From Luteibacter sp. UNCMF331Sha3.1 (GTDB lineage Bacteria; Pseudomonadota; Gammaproteobacteria; Xanthomonadales; Rhodanobacteraceae), in the NCBI RefSeq assembly GCF_900109915.1, contig NZ_FOBU01000001.1:998764-1062763 (forward strand): a stretch of DNA of 64,000 nt, read 5' to 3'. The position numbers and the translations under genes were made by a program. Shown one piece after another: positions 1 to 10,134 of this stretch; within the stretch, counting starts at the first letter, position 1, and each line of letters opens with the position of its first letter. Under the pieces are notes generated by a model. That model had not been told where the DNA came from and did no database searches. It worked only from the letters and a program-made list of their open reading frames with translations.

Positions 1-270
1 TTCGGTACCGGCAAGATTCCGGACGAGAAGATCGAGAAGCTGATCCGCAAGCACTTCGACCTGCGCCCGTACGGCATCATCCAGATGCTCGACCTGGTGC
101 ACCCGATGTACCAGCCGACCGCGTCGAACGGTCACTTCGGCCGCAAGCCCTACGAGGTCACCGACAAGAACGGCAACACGTTCACGGCGTTCTCGTGGGA
201 GAAGACCGACAAGGCCGAGATCCTGCGCGACGCCGCGGGCCTCGGTGCGACGGTCGCGCGCCGCAAGTAA
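1..270 (+). CDS. metK: S-adenosylmethionine synthase, 3' end only
   Basis: This is the C-terminal 89 residues of methionine adenosyltransferase, which makes S-adenosylmethionine from methionine and ATP in the cytosol. The reading frame is open from base 1, so the gene enters from the left edge and its start is outside the window. The segment has the usual family ending: an I[12 protein letters not shown] stretch, then the [17 protein letters not shown] region and a final WE..D....L domain tail. A strong intrinsic terminator follows 22 bp after the stop. The other methyl-cycle genes, ahcY and metF, lie 17 kb away on the same strand. Confidence 0.95.
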   Translation, partial: FGTGKIPDEKIEKLIRKHFDLRPYGIIQMLDLVHPMYQPTASNGHFGRKPYEVTDKNGNTFTAFSWEKTDKAEILRDAAGLGATVARRK

Positions 271-291
271 GCGACCCTCCATCGTTCATCG

Positions 292-317
292 AAAAGGCGC
301 CTTCGGGCGCCTTTTTT
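292..317 (+). terminator. Intrinsic terminator of metK
   Basis: A perfect GGCGCC/GGCGCC stem closed by a TTCG tetraloop is preceded by an A run and followed by six T. It sits just after the metK stop codon. Confidence 0.9.
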
Positions 318-328
318 CGTTGTCTGGC

Positions 329-344
329 GGGAGCCAGCCTGCTG
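329..344 (+). repeat. Half copy of REP-like repeat
   Basis: The 16-base GGGAGCCAGCCTGCTG core matches the left arm of the palindromic repeats at 934-955 and 10059-10127. The right arm is missing here. Confidence 0.6.
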
Positions 345-403
345 TTTACGGCCATTTCATCGTCCGGATGCGACACAGTGCTTTCGTCACCGGAGACACC
401 ACC

Positions 404-922
404 ATGAACCTCACCCGCCCCCTCGCCACCGCGCTGCTCGCCACCGCCCTGTCCTTCGCGGCACAGGCACAGGACAAGGACTCGCAAGGCGGCACGGCGA
501 CCGACGCCGGGTTCTTCAAGAACGCGTCGGCCTCCGGCCTCACGGAGGTGGCCGCGAGCAAGGTCGCGCTGGAACGGTCGTCCTCGCCGACGGTGAAGAA
601 GTTCGCGCAGACGATGATCGACGACCACACGAAGGCCAACGAGGAACTCGAAGGCCTGAAGTCGGGCGACAAGGGCTACTCGATCGCAGGACAGCCCACG
701 CCGGATGGCGAGAAGCTGATCGATGCGATGAAGCGGCTCAGCGGTGCGGAACTGAACAGCACCTACCGCAAGATGATGATCGCCGATCACGAGAAAGCCG
801 TGGCGATGTTCGAGGTGGAGATCGAGAAGGGTTCCAATCCCGAGCTCAAGGCCTTCGCGAAGAAGACCCTGCCGACGCTGAAGCATCACCTGAAGGATGC
901 GAAGGCCCTGCCGGCGAAGTGA
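404..922 (+). CDS. DUF4142 exported protein
   Basis: The 172-residue protein starts with a clear signal peptide (about residues 1-23, ending A-Q-A). The mature part is nearly all helical and has the DUF4142 pattern: F...A..SGL.EV..SK.AL, then K.FAQTMI.DH.KA, and a second helix pair with M..DHEKAV..FE. DUF4142 proteins are ferritin-like four-helix bundles of the periplasm; no catalytic role is established. The start was chosen because GGAG lies 8 bp upstream of this ATG and because longer in-frame extensions lack a signal peptide. It stands alone between the metK terminator and the end of xylH, with a REP-like palindrome just after the stop. Confidence 0.85.
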   Translation: MNLTRPLATALLATALSFAAQAQDKDSQGGTATDAGFFKNASASGLTEVAASKVALERSSSPTVKKFAQTMIDDHTKANEELEGLKSGDKGYSIAGQPTPDGEKLIDAMKRLSGAELNSTYRKMMIADHEKAVAMFEVEIEKGSNPELKAFAKKTLPTLKHHLKDAKALPAK

Positions 923-933
923 CGGCTAGCGGT

Positions 934-955
934 GGGAGCCAGCCTGCTGGCTCCC
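934..955. repeat. REP-like palindrome between DUF4142 gene and xylH
   Basis: Nine-base arms GGGAGCCAG and CTGGCTCCC pair perfectly around a CCTG loop. It lies between two convergent genes and may act as a bidirectional transcript end. The same core recurs at 329, 10059, 12024 and 63186. Confidence 0.8.
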
Positions 956-963
956 CCGACCGA

Positions 964-2109
964 TCACGCGTTACGGTTCGAACCCGAAAGCACGTCGACC
1001 CACACGGCCAGCACCAGGATCACGCCCTTGATCATCATCTGCCAGCTGTTGTCGACGTCCATCAGCTGCATGCCGCTGTCGAGGCTGGCCATCACGAGCG
1101 CGCCGACCAGAGCACCGTAGACCGTACCCGAACCGCCACGCATCGACGTACCGCCGATGAAGCACGCCGAGATGGCGTCGAGCTCGGCGCCCGTGCCCGC
1201 CGACGGCGAACCCGAACCCGTGCGCGCCACCGTGATGATGCCCGCGAAGGCGCACATCAGGCCCATCAGCGCGAAGACGACGAGTTTCACGCGCGCCACG
1301 TTCACGCCCGAGAGGCGCGTGGCCTCCATGTTGCCGCCCACCGCGTAGATGTGCCGGCCAAACACCGTCTGTGTCGACACGTAGGTGAACACGGCCAGCA
1401 GCGCGAGCAGGATCATCACCGGAATGGGGATGCCGTTGGCATCGTTGAGTACGCGCACGAAGCCGAAGATGAACGCGCCGATCGCAACGATCCGCGCCAC
1501 GTCGATCCACGTGGCCGCCTGCTGAAGCCCCAGCTTCGCCCGGCGCACGCGACGCCGCACCGTGAGTGCCACCATCGCGAGGAAGATGATGGCGCCAATC
1601 CACACGGACAGCACCGGCGGCACGAAACCCTGGCCGAGGGCGATCAGGTCGTCGGGTGCCGGCGCGATCGTGGAGCTGCCCGTGATGTAGAGCACGAGGC
1701 CGCGAAACGCCAGCATCCCGCCCAGGCCGACGATGAACGACGGCACGCGCATTTTGGTCACGACGAAGCCGTTGACGGCACCGATTACCAGGCCGAGCGC
1801 GAGCACCGCCGCGATGGATGGCCACGTGCCCCACCCCATGTTCACCGTGAGGATCGCCGCCACACCGCCCAGCAGGCCGAGCTGCGAGCCGATGGACAGG
1901 TCGATCTCGCCTGCGATGATGATGAAGACCATGCCGCAGGCGAGCATCCCGGTGATCGCCATCTGCCGGAACAGATTGGACAGATTGCCCGGCGTGACGA
2001 AGGCCTGCTCGGTCTTGACGTGGAAGAAGATCCAGATGACGGCGACCGCGATGAGCAGTGCGAGGATCTTGTAGCGGACGAACAGTTGCTGGACTTTCTG
2101 GGCCTGCAT
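964..2109 (-). CDS. xylH: D-xylose ABC transporter permease XylH
   Basis: This 381-residue inner-membrane protein is the permease of the xylose ABC importer. It has about ten hydrophobic segments. It carries the family hallmark near residues 65-80 (GEIDLSIGS) and the cytoplasmic EAA-like coupling loop FGRHIYAVGGN.EA.RLSG, typical of the ribose/xylose (CUT2) class. It is the last gene of the five-gene xylABFGH operon and starts 30 bp after xylG. AGGAAG precedes the ATG. Length and composition match E. coli XylH. Confidence 0.93.
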   Translation of the reverse strand: MQAQKVQQLFVRYKILALLIAVAVIWIFFHVKTEQAFVTPGNLSNLFRQMAITGMLACGMVFIIIAGEIDLSIGSQLGLLGGVAAILTVNMGWGTWPSIAAVLALGLVIGAVNGFVVTKMRVPSFIVGLGGMLAFRGLVLYITGSSTIAPAPDDLIALGQGFVPPVLSVWIGAIIFLAMVALTVRRRVRRAKLGLQQAATWIDVARIVAIGAFIFGFVRVLNDANGIPIPVMILLALLAVFTYVSTQTVFGRHIYAVGGNMEATRLSGVNVARVKLVVFALMGLMCAFAGIITVARTGSGSPSAGTGAELDAISACFIGGTSMRGGSGTVYGALVGALVMASLDSGMQLMDVDNSWQMMIKGVILVLAVWVDVLSGSNRNA

Positions 2110-2139
2110 GAGGACTTCCTGGTAACGCGGTGGAATGGA

Positions 2140-3687
2140 TCAGGCGGCGTGGGCCGGCCCTTCGGCAGCGTGCGAGATGGCGGCGGCGAGCACCTGTTCC
2201 TGGGTGAGGCCTTCGCTGGGGAAGTTGCCGCGCAAGCGGCCCTCGCCCACCACGAGCACCCGGTCGCTCACGCCAAGCACCTCGGGCATCTCGGACGAGA
2301 CCATGACGATCGCCACGCCACGCTGCGCCAGCTCGAACATGAGCTTGTAGATGTCGTACTTGGAGCCGACGTCCACGCCGCGCGTGGGCTCGTCGAGGAT
2401 CAGCACCTTGGGGTCCGGCAGCAGCATCTTCGTGAGCACCGCTTTCTGCTGGTTGCCGCCGGACAGGCCGACGATCGGCAGTTCCGGGCTCGCGGTCTTC
2501 ACACGCAGCCGCTTGATCTCCGCATCGACCACCTGCATTTCGGCCTGGCGGTCGATCTGGCCCGCGGTGGCGTAATGCCATAGCGTGGCGAGCGTGATGT
2601 TGTCGCCGACGCCGAGCAGCGGCACGATCCCCTGGCGTTTGCGATCTTCGGGCACCAGCGACAGGCCCGCCTTGATCGCCTGCTCCGGGCTGCGGATCGA
2701 CACGGGCTTGCCGTCGATCACCACCTCGGCCTCGTAGCGCCCCGGGTACGCGCCGAAGATCGCGGAAACCAGCTCGGTGCGCCCCGCACCGACGAGCCCC
2801 GCGATGCCGACGATCTCGCCGCGGCGCACCTCGAACGAGATGTCGTCGACGCGCTTGCGGTTCGGATTGGTGACGTCCCAGCAGGTGACGTGGCGCGCTT
2901 CGAAGATGACCTCGCCGATGTCGTGCTCCACCTTCGGGAAGAGGTTCTCGATGTCGCGACCGACCATCGCCGTGATGATGGAATGGGTCGTCATCTCGCT
3001 CATCGGCTTCGTCACGATGTGCTTGCCGTCGCGGATCACGGTGACGGTGTCGCAGACTCGGGCCACTTCGTCGAGCTTGTGCGAGATGTAGACGCAGGCG
3101 ACGCCGTCGCGCTTCAGGTCCTCGATGATCGAAAGCAGCGTATCGGTCTCGGACGACGTCAGCGAGGACGATGGCTCGTCGAGGATCAGCAGGCGCGCGT
3201 TCTTCGCCAGCGCCTTCGCGATCTCGAACAGCTGCTGGTAGCCACCACCGTAGTTCATCACCGGGGCCGCCACGTTGACGTCTTTCAGCTTCAGCCGGGC
3301 GAGCAGTGCTTCGGCCTTGGCGTACATCGCGTCGTAATCCATGACGCCGCCGAATTTCCTGATCTCGTTACCCAGGAAGATGTTCTCGGCCACCGACAGC
3401 TGCGGCACGAGCATGAGCTCCTGGTGGATGATCACGATGCCGGCCTGCTCGCTGTCGCGCACCGAATAGGCCTTCAGCGGCTTGTCGTCGAAAAGGATCT
3501 CACCCTCCCACGTGCCGTACGGATAGACACCGGAGAGCACCTTCATGAGGGTCGACTTGCCGGCGCCGTTCTCGCCGCACAACCCCACGCATTCGCCGGG
3601 CCGCACGGCCAGGTCGATGCCATTGAGCGCGCGCACGCCGGAAAACTCCTTGACGATCTGGCGCATCTCGAACAGGTATTGACTCAC
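2140..3687 (-). CDS. xylG: D-xylose ABC transporter ATP-binding protein XylG
   Basis: A 515-residue double ATPase that energises xylose import. The first domain has Walker [10 protein letters not shown] (near residue 40), a degenerate signature (NYGGGYQQ) and Walker [12 protein letters not shown]. The second domain has a changed Walker A (GLVGAGRTE, normal for the CUT2 class), the signature LSGGNQQK and Walker [13 protein letters not shown]. The start codon is GTG, supported by AAGGA 7-8 bp upstream. It lies between xylF and xylH in the xylose operon. Confidence 0.93.
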   Translation of the reverse strand: MSQYLFEMRQIVKEFSGVRALNGIDLAVRPGECVGLCGENGAGKSTLMKVLSGVYPYGTWEGEILFDDKPLKAYSVRDSEQAGIVIIHQELMLVPQLSVAENIFLGNEIRKFGGVMDYDAMYAKAEALLARLKLKDVNVAAPVMNYGGGYQQLFEIAKALAKNARLLILDEPSSSLTSSETDTLLSIIEDLKRDGVACVYISHKLDEVARVCDTVTVIRDGKHIVTKPMSEMTTHSIITAMVGRDIENLFPKVEHDIGEVIFEARHVTCWDVTNPNRKRVDDISFEVRRGEIVGIAGLVGAGRTELVSAIFGAYPGRYEAEVVIDGKPVSIRSPEQAIKAGLSLVPEDRKRQGIVPLLGVGDNITLATLWHYATAGQIDRQAEMQVVDAEIKRLRVKTASPELPIVGLSGGNQQKAVLTKMLLPDPKVLILDEPTRGVDVGSKYDIYKLMFELAQRGVAIVMVSSEMPEVLGVSDRVLVVGEGRLRGNFPSEGLTQEQVLAAAISHAAEGPAHAA

Positions 3688-3709
3688 CGCGGTTTCCTTC
3701 TTGGGCCGA

Positions 3710-3733
3710 CGACGCCCCGTGGAAGAGGCGTCG
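3710..3733 (-). other. Intercistronic hairpin between xylF and xylG
   Basis: A perfect 7-bp stem (CGACGCC/GGCGTCG) with a 10-nt loop lies in the 58-bp gap, with no T run. Such hairpins often protect the upstream mRNA of an abundant binding protein from decay. That role here is inferred. Confidence 0.4.
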
Positions 3734-3745
3734 CCGTAGCTGCGT

Positions 3746-4759
3746 TTACTGACCGACCTGCGCCTGCGTGTAGAACCCGTCCTTGACCACGAGATCGACG
3801 TTCTGCTTCGTCAGCAGAGTCGGGGTGAGCAGGATGGTGTCGACGTCCTTCTTGCCGTTGTTCATCTTCGACGTGAAGGTCGGGGCCTCACCCTTCGCGA
3901 GCTGCACCGCGAGATTGGCGGCATCCGTCGCGATCGTCCTGATCGGCTTGTAGACGGTCATCGTCTGCGTGCCTGCCTTGATGCGCTTGATCGCGGCGAG
4001 ATCGGCATCCTGTCCGGACACGGCCACCTTGCCGGCGAGCTTCTGCCCGTTCAGCGCGGCGATCGCGCCACCCGCGGTGCCGTCGTTCGACGCGACGATG
4101 CCCTGGATGTTGTTCTTGTTCGCCGTGAGCGCGTTCTCGACGATCGACTGCGCGTTGGACGCCAGCCACTCGTTGGTCCACTGCTGGCCGACGATCTTGA
4201 TGTCGCCCTTGTCCACGAGCGGCTTCAGCACCTTCATCTGTCCCTCGCGAAGGATCTTCGCGTTGTTGTCGGTCGGTGCACCGCCAAGCAGGAAGTAATT
4301 GCCCTTGGGTGCCGCGTTGACGACACCCTGCGCCTGCATCTGCCCGACCTTGTCGTTATCGAACGAGATGTACGCGTCGACGTCGGCATTGAGGATGAGG
4401 CGGTCGTACGAGATGACCTTGATGCCCGCCTTCTTCGCCTCGGCCACCACGGTCGTGAGCGTCTTCGCGTTGAACGGCACGATCACGATGACGTCGACCT
4501 TGCGCGAGATCAGGTTCTCGATCTGCTGGATCTGCTTCTGCTCGTTCGCATCGGCCGACTGCACGGACACCGTGGCACCCTTGGCCTCGACCGCGGCCTT
4601 GAAGTAATCGCGATCCTTCGTCCAGCGTTCGACGCGCAGGTCGTCGATGGAGAATCCGATGACGGGCTTTTCCTTGCTCGCATGCGCCTGCGGCGTGGCG
4701 AAGACGCCGGCGGCGATCATCGATACGGCGAGCAACGTGTGTAGGGCCTTCTGCTTCAT
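3746..4759 (-). CDS. xylF: D-xylose-binding periplasmic protein XylF
   Basis: A 337-residue substrate-binding protein with a Sec signal peptide ([20 protein letters not shown], cleaved about residue 28 after AHA). The mature part is a peripl_BP_4 (ribose/xylose class) fold: [16 protein letters not shown] at the first strand, [10 protein letters not shown], the SYDRLI hinge and the V.GQDADL.AI.RI segment. The ATG at 4759 is preferred over in-frame ATGs 12 bp or more upstream because GGAG sits 7 bp before it and the signal peptide then begins at residue 1. It is third in the xyl operon, 31 bp after xylB. Confidence 0.93.
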   Translation of the reverse strand: MKQKALHTLLAVSMIAAGVFATPQAHASKEKPVIGFSIDDLRVERWTKDRDYFKAAVEAKGATVSVQSADANEQKQIQQIENLISRKVDVIVIVPFNAKTLTTVVAEAKKAGIKVISYDRLILNADVDAYISFDNDKVGQMQAQGVVNAAPKGNYFLLGGAPTDNNAKILREGQMKVLKPLVDKGDIKIVGQQWTNEWLASNAQSIVENALTANKNNIQGIVASNDGTAGGAIAALNGQKLAGKVAVSGQDADLAAIKRIKAGTQTMTVYKPIRTIATDAANLAVQLAKGEAPTFTSKMNNGKKDVDTILLTPTLLTKQNVDLVVKDGFYTQAQVGQ

Positions 4760-4790
4760 TCTCGTCTCCATGGTGCTATGGAATCGCCCG

Positions 4791-6308
4791 TCAGGTGGGG
4801 CGGAAATCGTCGCCGGCGGTGGCGTCGGCATACAGCGGCTTCAATCGCTCGTACGAGCGGCGGAACAAAGGGTGGCGCGTTTGCAGGAAATAAGCATGAC
4901 GCGCTGCATCGGGCTCGCGCACCGCCGTGATCGCCGGCATCGGGCAGACCTCGTCGAGGGGCGCCGTGGGCTCGACCGCCATGCGGGCGAGTCGCGCCGC
5001 GCCGAGCGCGGGACCGACTTCGCCCCCTTCGCGCAGCACCAGCCGCTTGCCGAGAATGTCGGCCAGCATCTGAGTCCAGTAGGCACTCCGCGAACCGCCT
5101 CCGATGACGGTGATCTCGTCCGCGACCACGCCCGTGGATTCCATCGCGAGCAGGCCATCGAGCAAGCCGAGGCCGACGCCTTCGAGCGTGGCGTTGGCGA
5201 GGTCGGCGCGCTCGGTGTCCGGGCCGAGGTGCGTGAACGAACCGCGGACGTGCGCGTCGTTGTGCGGCGTGCGCTCGCCGGTGAGGTAAGGCAGGAACAT
5301 CGGCCCGTGCTTGCGCAGGCCCTGCGCCTCGGCCTCGGCCAGGAGGGCCGGCACGTCGGCGAAACCGGTGAGGCGCGCGGTGAAGTCGAGGCAGCTGGCG
5401 GCGTTGAGCATCACCGACATCAGGTGCCAGGTGTCCGGGAGCGCGTGACAGAAGCTGTGCACGGCCTGTTCGGGGCTCGAACGGAATCCGTCGGAGACGG
5501 CGAAGCAGACGCCCGACGTACCGAGCGAAAGCATCGCCTGCCCGTGGCGCACTATGCCCACGCCCACCGCGCCGGCCGCGTTGTCGCCACCGCCGCCCGC
5601 GACCGGCACAGTATCCATGCCCCAGCGGTCCGCCAGCTCGCGACGCAGGCGTCCCGCTATCTGCGTGCCCTCGACCACCCGCGGCATGTGCGAGCGATCG
5701 AGACCCGTCGCGGCCAGCATCGCGTCGCTCCATGCGCGTTTCGACACGTCGAGCCACAGCGTACCGGCCGCGTCCGACGCATCCGTCATGTACTCGCCCG
5801 TCAGGCGCAGACGGAGGTAATCCTTCGGCAGCAGCACCTTCGCGACGCGCGCGAACACATCCGGTTCGTGGCGGCGCATCCATGCGAGCTTCGGCGCGGT
5901 GAACCCGGGCATCGCAAGGTTGCCGGTAATCGCCCGGAAACCCGGCACGCGCTCCAGTTCGGCGCACTCGACGTCGGAACGGCCGTCGTTCCAGAGGATC
6001 GCGGGCCGCAGGATCGCATCCGACGCATCGAGCAGCGTCGCGCCGTGCATCTGTCCCGAAAGGCCGATGCCCGCGACGCGACGCGCGTCGACGCCACTGA
6101 GAACTTCCGTAACGGCACCCTCGGTCGCGGACCACCATGTGGCGGGATCCTGCTCCGACCACCGGGGCTGCGGATGCGACACCTGCAGGGCACGGGAAGC
6201 GCTGGCACACACCGCGCCACTCTCGTCCATGAGGACGGCTTTCACCGAGGACGTGCCCAGGTCGATGCCGAGGTAGATGCGTGCCACTGCTTCCATGTCG
6301 TGTTCCAT
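4791..6308 (-). CDS. xylB: Xylulokinase
   Basis: This FGGY-family sugar kinase (505 residues) phosphorylates D-xylulose to xylulose-5-phosphate. The N-terminal phosphate-binding loop is YLGIDLGTSSVKAVLMD, followed by the GLSGQMHG substrate segment. The second domain has the L.LGTSGV loop and the GGG.RS...Q..AD.LG motif. The gene begins one base after the xylA stop, which suggests translational coupling. An ATG 12 bp further in is an equally possible start. Length fits the family (about 484-505). Confidence 0.92.
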   Translation of the reverse strand: MEHDMEAVARIYLGIDLGTSSVKAVLMDESGAVCASASRALQVSHPQPRWSEQDPATWWSATEGAVTEVLSGVDARRVAGIGLSGQMHGATLLDASDAILRPAILWNDGRSDVECAELERVPGFRAITGNLAMPGFTAPKLAWMRRHEPDVFARVAKVLLPKDYLRLRLTGEYMTDASDAAGTLWLDVSKRAWSDAMLAATGLDRSHMPRVVEGTQIAGRLRRELADRWGMDTVPVAGGGGDNAAGAVGVGIVRHGQAMLSLGTSGVCFAVSDGFRSSPEQAVHSFCHALPDTWHLMSVMLNAASCLDFTARLTGFADVPALLAEAEAQGLRKHGPMFLPYLTGERTPHNDAHVRGSFTHLGPDTERADLANATLEGVGLGLLDGLLAMESTGVVADEITVIGGGSRSAYWTQMLADILGKRLVLREGGEVGPALGAARLARMAVEPTAPLDEVCPMPAITAVREPDAARHAYFLQTRHPLFRRSYERLKPLYADATAGDDFRPT

Positions 6309-6309
6309 A

Positions 6310-7626
6310 TCAACCGTAGATATAGCGGTTAACGATGTTCTCCAGCAACTCCTGGCTTCCCGACACGTGCTTCGGGTGGATGTCGCGGGCGATCGCGTCG
6401 TCGGCGAGTTCGGCGAGCGTGAAGCCGCCTTGCAGGATCTTGCCGCCGAACGCCTCGTCCCACCCGGCGTAACGCTTCGCCTTGAAATCGGCGAGCGCGT
6501 CGCTTTCGATCATCGCCGCGGCTCGCTCCAGGCTGAGCGCGAGCGCGTCGATGGCACCGATGTGGCCATGGAAGAGATCCTCGGGCGCGTGGCTCTGGCG
6601 CCGCACCTTCGTGTCGAAGTTGAAACCGCCGGTCGTGAACCCGCCGGCCTTGAGGATCTCGTACGTCACCAGCGTGAGTTCTTCCACGCTGTTCGGGAAC
6701 TGATCGGTGTCCCAGCCGTTCTGCGGATCGCCGCGGTTGGCGTCGATCGACCCGAAGACGCCGAGCGCGATCGACGTGGCGACCTCGTGATGGAACGAGT
6801 GGCCGGCGAGCGTGGCGTGGTTCGCTTCGAGATTGGTCTTCACCTCGTTCTCGAGGCCGAAGTCCTTGAGGAAACCGTAGACCGTCGCGGTGTCGTAATC
6901 GTACTGGTGCTTCGTCGGCTCCTGCGGCTTCGGCTCGATAAGGATCGTGCCCTTGAAGCCGATCTTGTGCTTGTGCTCGATCACCATCCGGAAGAAGCGG
7001 CCCATCTGCTCCCGCTCGCGCTTCAGATCGGTGTTGAGGAGCGTGTCGTAGCCTTCGCGACCACCCCACAGCACGTAGTTCGCGCCACCGAGGCGATGCG
7101 TCGCTTCCATTGCGTGCCGTACCTGCGTGGCGGCGTAGGCGAAGACGTCCGGCTGCGGATTGGTCGCGGCACCGGCGGCGTAGCGCGGATTACTGAACAG
7201 GTTGGCGGTACCCCAGAGCAGCTTCACGCCGGTCTCGGCCTGCTTCTTCTCCAGCACGTCGACCATGGCGGCGAAGTTGTTCCGGTATTCCGAAAGACTG
7301 CCGCCTTCGGGCGCGACGTCGGTATCGTGGAACGTGTAGAACGGCGTGCCGAGGCGGGAGAAGAAATCGAACGCGGCGTCGGCCTTCTCGCGCGCCCTCG
7401 CCATCGGCTCGCCCGCCTGCTGCCACGGACGCTCGAACGTGCCGGCGCCGAACACGTCGGAGCCCGGCCACACGAAGGTGTGCCAGTAACAGGTAGCCAG
7501 GCGCAGGTGGTCGGCCATCGACTTGCCCAGCACGATCCTCTTCGGGTCGTAATGACGGAACGCGAGCGGGTTGTCGCTGCCCGCGCCTTCGTAACGGATC
7601 GGAGCGATGCTGGAGAAGTACGACAT
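6310..7626 (-). CDS. xylA: Xylose isomerase
   Basis: The 438-residue protein converts D-xylose to D-xylulose, the first step of catabolism. The family landmarks are present: [10 protein letters not shown] with the active-site His, the [14 protein letters not shown] segment, the metal-binding Glu in [16 protein letters not shown], and the [15 protein letters not shown] metal site. It is the first gene of the xylABFGH operon and diverges from xylR. AAGGAA lies about 6 bp before the ATG. Length matches group II xylose isomerases (about 440). Confidence 0.95.
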   Translation of the reverse strand: MSYFSSIAPIRYEGAGSDNPLAFRHYDPKRIVLGKSMADHLRLATCYWHTFVWPGSDVFGAGTFERPWQQAGEPMARAREKADAAFDFFSRLGTPFYTFHDTDVAPEGGSLSEYRNNFAAMVDVLEKKQAETGVKLLWGTANLFSNPRYAAGAATNPQPDVFAYAATQVRHAMEATHRLGGANYVLWGGREGYDTLLNTDLKREREQMGRFFRMVIEHKHKIGFKGTILIEPKPQEPTKHQYDYDTATVYGFLKDFGLENEVKTNLEANHATLAGHSFHHEVATSIALGVFGSIDANRGDPQNGWDTDQFPNSVEELTLVTYEILKAGGFTTGGFNFDTKVRRQSHAPEDLFHGHIGAIDALALSLERAAAMIESDALADFKAKRYAGWDEAFGGKILQGGFTLAELADDAIARDIHPKHVSGSQELLENIVNRYIYG

Positions 7627-7650
7627 AACGATTCCTTGACGAACGTGGGG

Positions 7651-7660
7651 ACGAATTCGT
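7651..7660. promoter_or_regulatory. Small palindrome in the xylA-xylR divergent region
   Basis: ACGAATTCGT is a perfect 10-bp palindrome 25 bp upstream of xylA. It is a candidate for part of the XylR operator, but no second copy or consensus match supports this. Confidence 0.25.
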
Positions 7661-7807
7661 TCGATCCTGACGAGAGGCGGCCGGACGGCGCAATTGCGAT
7701 TTCAGGCGGGACGGGCAGCATTTTCGATGCCGCGCTGCGTCATGGTGCCGAAAGGGCTACCCTGCTAAGTTCCAGACGATCGGGCCGGCGCATCGGTCCC
7801 AACGAGC

Positions 7808-8992
7808 ATGTCGATGACACCCCACCGGATCGCTTTGCTGTTCAATGCCAACAAGGTCTACGATCGCCAGGTGATCGCCGGCATCGGGCATTACCTCAAC
7901 AGTACGCGGGTCGAGTGGGACCTCTTCATGGAAGAGGATTTCCGCAGCCGCATGCGCGACATCCAGCAGTTCCGCGGCGACGGCGTCATCGCCGATTTCG
8001 ACGACCCGGAAGCGCCGGACGCGCTTCGCGACCTGCACATTCCCGTCGTGGCGGTCGGCGGCTCTTACCACGATCCCGCGTCGTATCCCGTCGGCATTCC
8101 TTACATCGCCACGGACAATGCGCGGCTGGTGCGACTCGCCTACGACCATCTGATCGAACAGGGCCTGGCGCGCTTCGCGTTCTACGGTATCCCGCCGCAT
8201 CCGGGCAGCCGCTGGGCCCAGGAGCGCGAGCACGCGTTCCGCGCGATCGTCGACGACGAGGCAGTGGAAGCGGTCGTCTACGATGGCGCCTCCACCAGCG
8301 CCGGCGGCTGGGGCGAGGCGGTGGAGGAGCTGGTCGCGTGGCTGGCGGCGTTGCCGAAACCCATCGGCATCATCGCCGTGACGGATGCCCGTGCCCGGCA
8401 GCTGTTGCAGGCCTGCGTCATCGGCGAGTTCGCGGTACCGGAGCAGATCGCCATCGTCGGGATCGACAACGATCCGATGGCGCAGCTCCTCACACGCATC
8501 CCGCTGACGTCGGTGATCCAGGGCGCGGAAGAAATGGGACGCACGGCGGCGCACCTCCTGCACCAGATGCTGCGTGGCGTGGATTGCTCGGGAACGCGCG
8601 TGCTCGTGCCGCCGGTCGGCATCAACGTGCAGGTGTCGAGCCGTTACCAACCGGTGCGCAGTCCGCACGTGATGCGCGCCAGCCATTACATCCGCCAGTA
8701 CGGCTGCCTCGGCATCAAGACCGAGCAGGTCGCCGACTACGTCGGCGTGTCGCGCACGGTGCTCGAGGAACACTTCAAGCGCGAACTGAAGCAGACCGTG
8801 CACCAGGTGATCCTGAAGCACAAGCTCGACACCGCGTGCGACCTCATCGCCAACTCCGACACCCCGCTGGCCGACATCGCTCTTCGCTGCGGCTTCACGT
8901 CGTTGCAGTACATGTATACCGTATTCCGGCGCGAGTACGACTGCACCCCGCGCCAGTATCTCGACCTCCATCGCAAGCCGATGGCGACGTGA
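7808..8992 (+). CDS. xylR: Xylose operon activator XylR (AraC family)
   Basis: A 394-residue regulator of E. coli XylR type rather than the ROK- or LacI-type found elsewhere. Residues 1-270 form a LacI-like periplasmic-binding fold (IALLFNANKVYDRQVIAGI at the N-terminus, VGIDNDP near the middle). Residues 280-394 carry an AraC-type double helix-turn-helix with VADYVGVSRTVLEEHFKREL and DIALRCGFTSLQYMYTVFRREYDCTPRQY. The gene is divergent from xylA and is followed 20 bp later by galM. It is expected to activate xylA and itself when D-xylose is bound. The ribosome site before the ATG is weak. Confidence 0.93.
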   Translation: MSMTPHRIALLFNANKVYDRQVIAGIGHYLNSTRVEWDLFMEEDFRSRMRDIQQFRGDGVIADFDDPEAPDALRDLHIPVVAVGGSYHDPASYPVGIPYIATDNARLVRLAYDHLIEQGLARFAFYGIPPHPGSRWAQEREHAFRAIVDDEAVEAVVYDGASTSAGGWGEAVEELVAWLAALPKPIGIIAVTDARARQLLQACVIGEFAVPEQIAIVGIDNDPMAQLLTRIPLTSVIQGAEEMGRTAAHLLHQMLRGVDCSGTRVLVPPVGINVQVSSRYQPVRSPHVMRASHYIRQYGCLGIKTEQVADYVGVSRTVLEEHFKRELKQTVHQVILKHKLDTACDLIANSDTPLADIALRCGFTSLQYMYTVFRREYDCTPRQYLDLHRKPMAT

Positions 8993-9012
8993 CCGCCCTT
9001 ACGGATCGCTCC

Positions 9013-10056
9013 ATGCCCGTTTCCAATGCCACCGCCTGGGGCCAGCTTCCCGACGGACGCCCGCTCCACCGATGGACCCTGCGCAACGCGCGCGGGGAGC
9101 AGGTCGACATCAGCGACCTCGGCGCCACCCTGCTCTCGTGGCAGACGCCCGACCGCTTCGGCCGTCTCGGCGACGTGGTGCTCGGCCACGCCGACGCGCA
9201 ACAGTACATCGCGTCGAACGCGTACATGGGCGCCGTGGTGGGACGCTGGGCGAACCGCATCCGCGGTGGCCGGTTCCGTCTCGACGGCATCGACTACAAG
9301 GTCGACCGCAACGATGGTGGCAACCACCTCCATGGGGGCCACGACGGGTTCCATCTCCAGCGATGGGAGGTGGAACCGGAGGCCGATGGCCTCGTACTGC
9401 GTCTCGTGTCGCCGGAAGGCGACGGCGGCTTCCCGGGCGAGGTCCACGTGCAGCTACGCGTGCGACTGGAAGACGACGGCACGCTGGACCTCCGCTACGA
9501 GGCGACGTCCGACGCTCCCACGCCGCTCAGCCTCACCGCGCACCCGTACTTCAACCTCAACGACCGCCGGCCGGACATCCGCGACCACGTGATCCGCATC
9601 GATGCCGACGAGTTCCTGGCGATCGACGCCGGGGCGATTCCGGTCGGGCGCCAGCACGTGTCCGGCACCGCGTTCGATTTCCGCGAGCCGGCCCCGATCG
9701 GGTCGCGTCTGCACTGGCCCGACCCTCAGCTTCGGCTCGTCGGCGGTTTCGACCATTGCTATCTCCCGCGCGGCCCGGCGGGCGGCGTGGTGCGCACCGT
9801 GGCGGTGGTGACCGAACCGTCCAGCGGGCGGCGGCTCACGATCGACACGGACCGGCCGGGCCTGCAGTTCTACAGTGGGCAGAAGCTCACGGGCCAGGCC
9901 GGACGCCAGGGCGACACGTACGGCCCGTTCGCGGGTTTCGCCCTGGAAGCGCAGGCCTTCCCGGACCAGGTGAACGGTCCGGAGGCCGACGGGGCGATCC
10001 TCAGGCCCGGCAACGTCTGGCGCCAGCACACGCGCTACCGGGTCGATACACCCTGA
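9013..10056 (+). CDS. galM: Aldose 1-epimerase (mutarotase)
   Basis: The 347-residue protein interconverts alpha and beta anomers of aldoses in the cytosol, giving the xylose isomerase its preferred anomer. Family motifs are visible: the GRWANRIRGGRF strand, NDGGNHLHGG with one catalytic His, the second catalytic His in TAHPYFNL, and the catalytic Glu in GFALEAQAFPDQVN. It starts 20 bp after xylR, so the two are probably cotranscribed. A 69-bp inverted repeat follows its stop. Confidence 0.92.
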   Translation: MPVSNATAWGQLPDGRPLHRWTLRNARGEQVDISDLGATLLSWQTPDRFGRLGDVVLGHADAQQYIASNAYMGAVVGRWANRIRGGRFRLDGIDYKVDRNDGGNHLHGGHDGFHLQRWEVEPEADGLVLRLVSPEGDGGFPGEVHVQLRVRLEDDGTLDLRYEATSDAPTPLSLTAHPYFNLNDRRPDIRDHVIRIDADEFLAIDAGAIPVGRQHVSGTAFDFREPAPIGSRLHWPDPQLRLVGGFDHCYLPRGPAGGVVRTVAVVTEPSSGRRLTIDTDRPGLQFYSGQKLTGQAGRQGDTYGPFAGFALEAQAFPDQVNGPEADGAILRPGNVWRQHTRYRVDTP

Positions 10057-10058
10057 AA

Positions 10059-10127
10059 GGTGGGAGCCAGCCTGCTGGCGAAGGGTGCTCGCGGCAAGCA
10101 CCCTTCGCCAGCAGGCTGGCTCCCACC
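10059..10127. repeat. Full REP-like inverted repeat (31-bp arms)
   Basis: The arms at 10059-10089 and 10097-10127 are perfectly complementary over 31 bp around a 7-nt loop. The outer part contains GGGAGCCAGCCTGCTGGC, as at 934 and 63186. The inner part, GTGCTCGCGGCAAG, recurs in the repeat at 21101. It separates galM from uup and runs into the uup promoter. Confidence 0.9.
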
Positions 10128-10134
10128 CCAAGCA

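Noticed and set aside
919-2583. Long open frames antisense to the xyl genes; similar ones lie opposite ppc, the TonB receptor, MFS and TetR genes.
   Set aside because: They have compositions dominated by Arg, Ala, His and Gly with no domain or ribosome site, and oppose genes with strong family motifs.
7627-7807. Search for a XylR operator of E. coli type between xylA and xylR.
   Set aside because: No paired direct repeats with the expected spacing were seen. Only a 10-bp palindrome is present, reported at low confidence.
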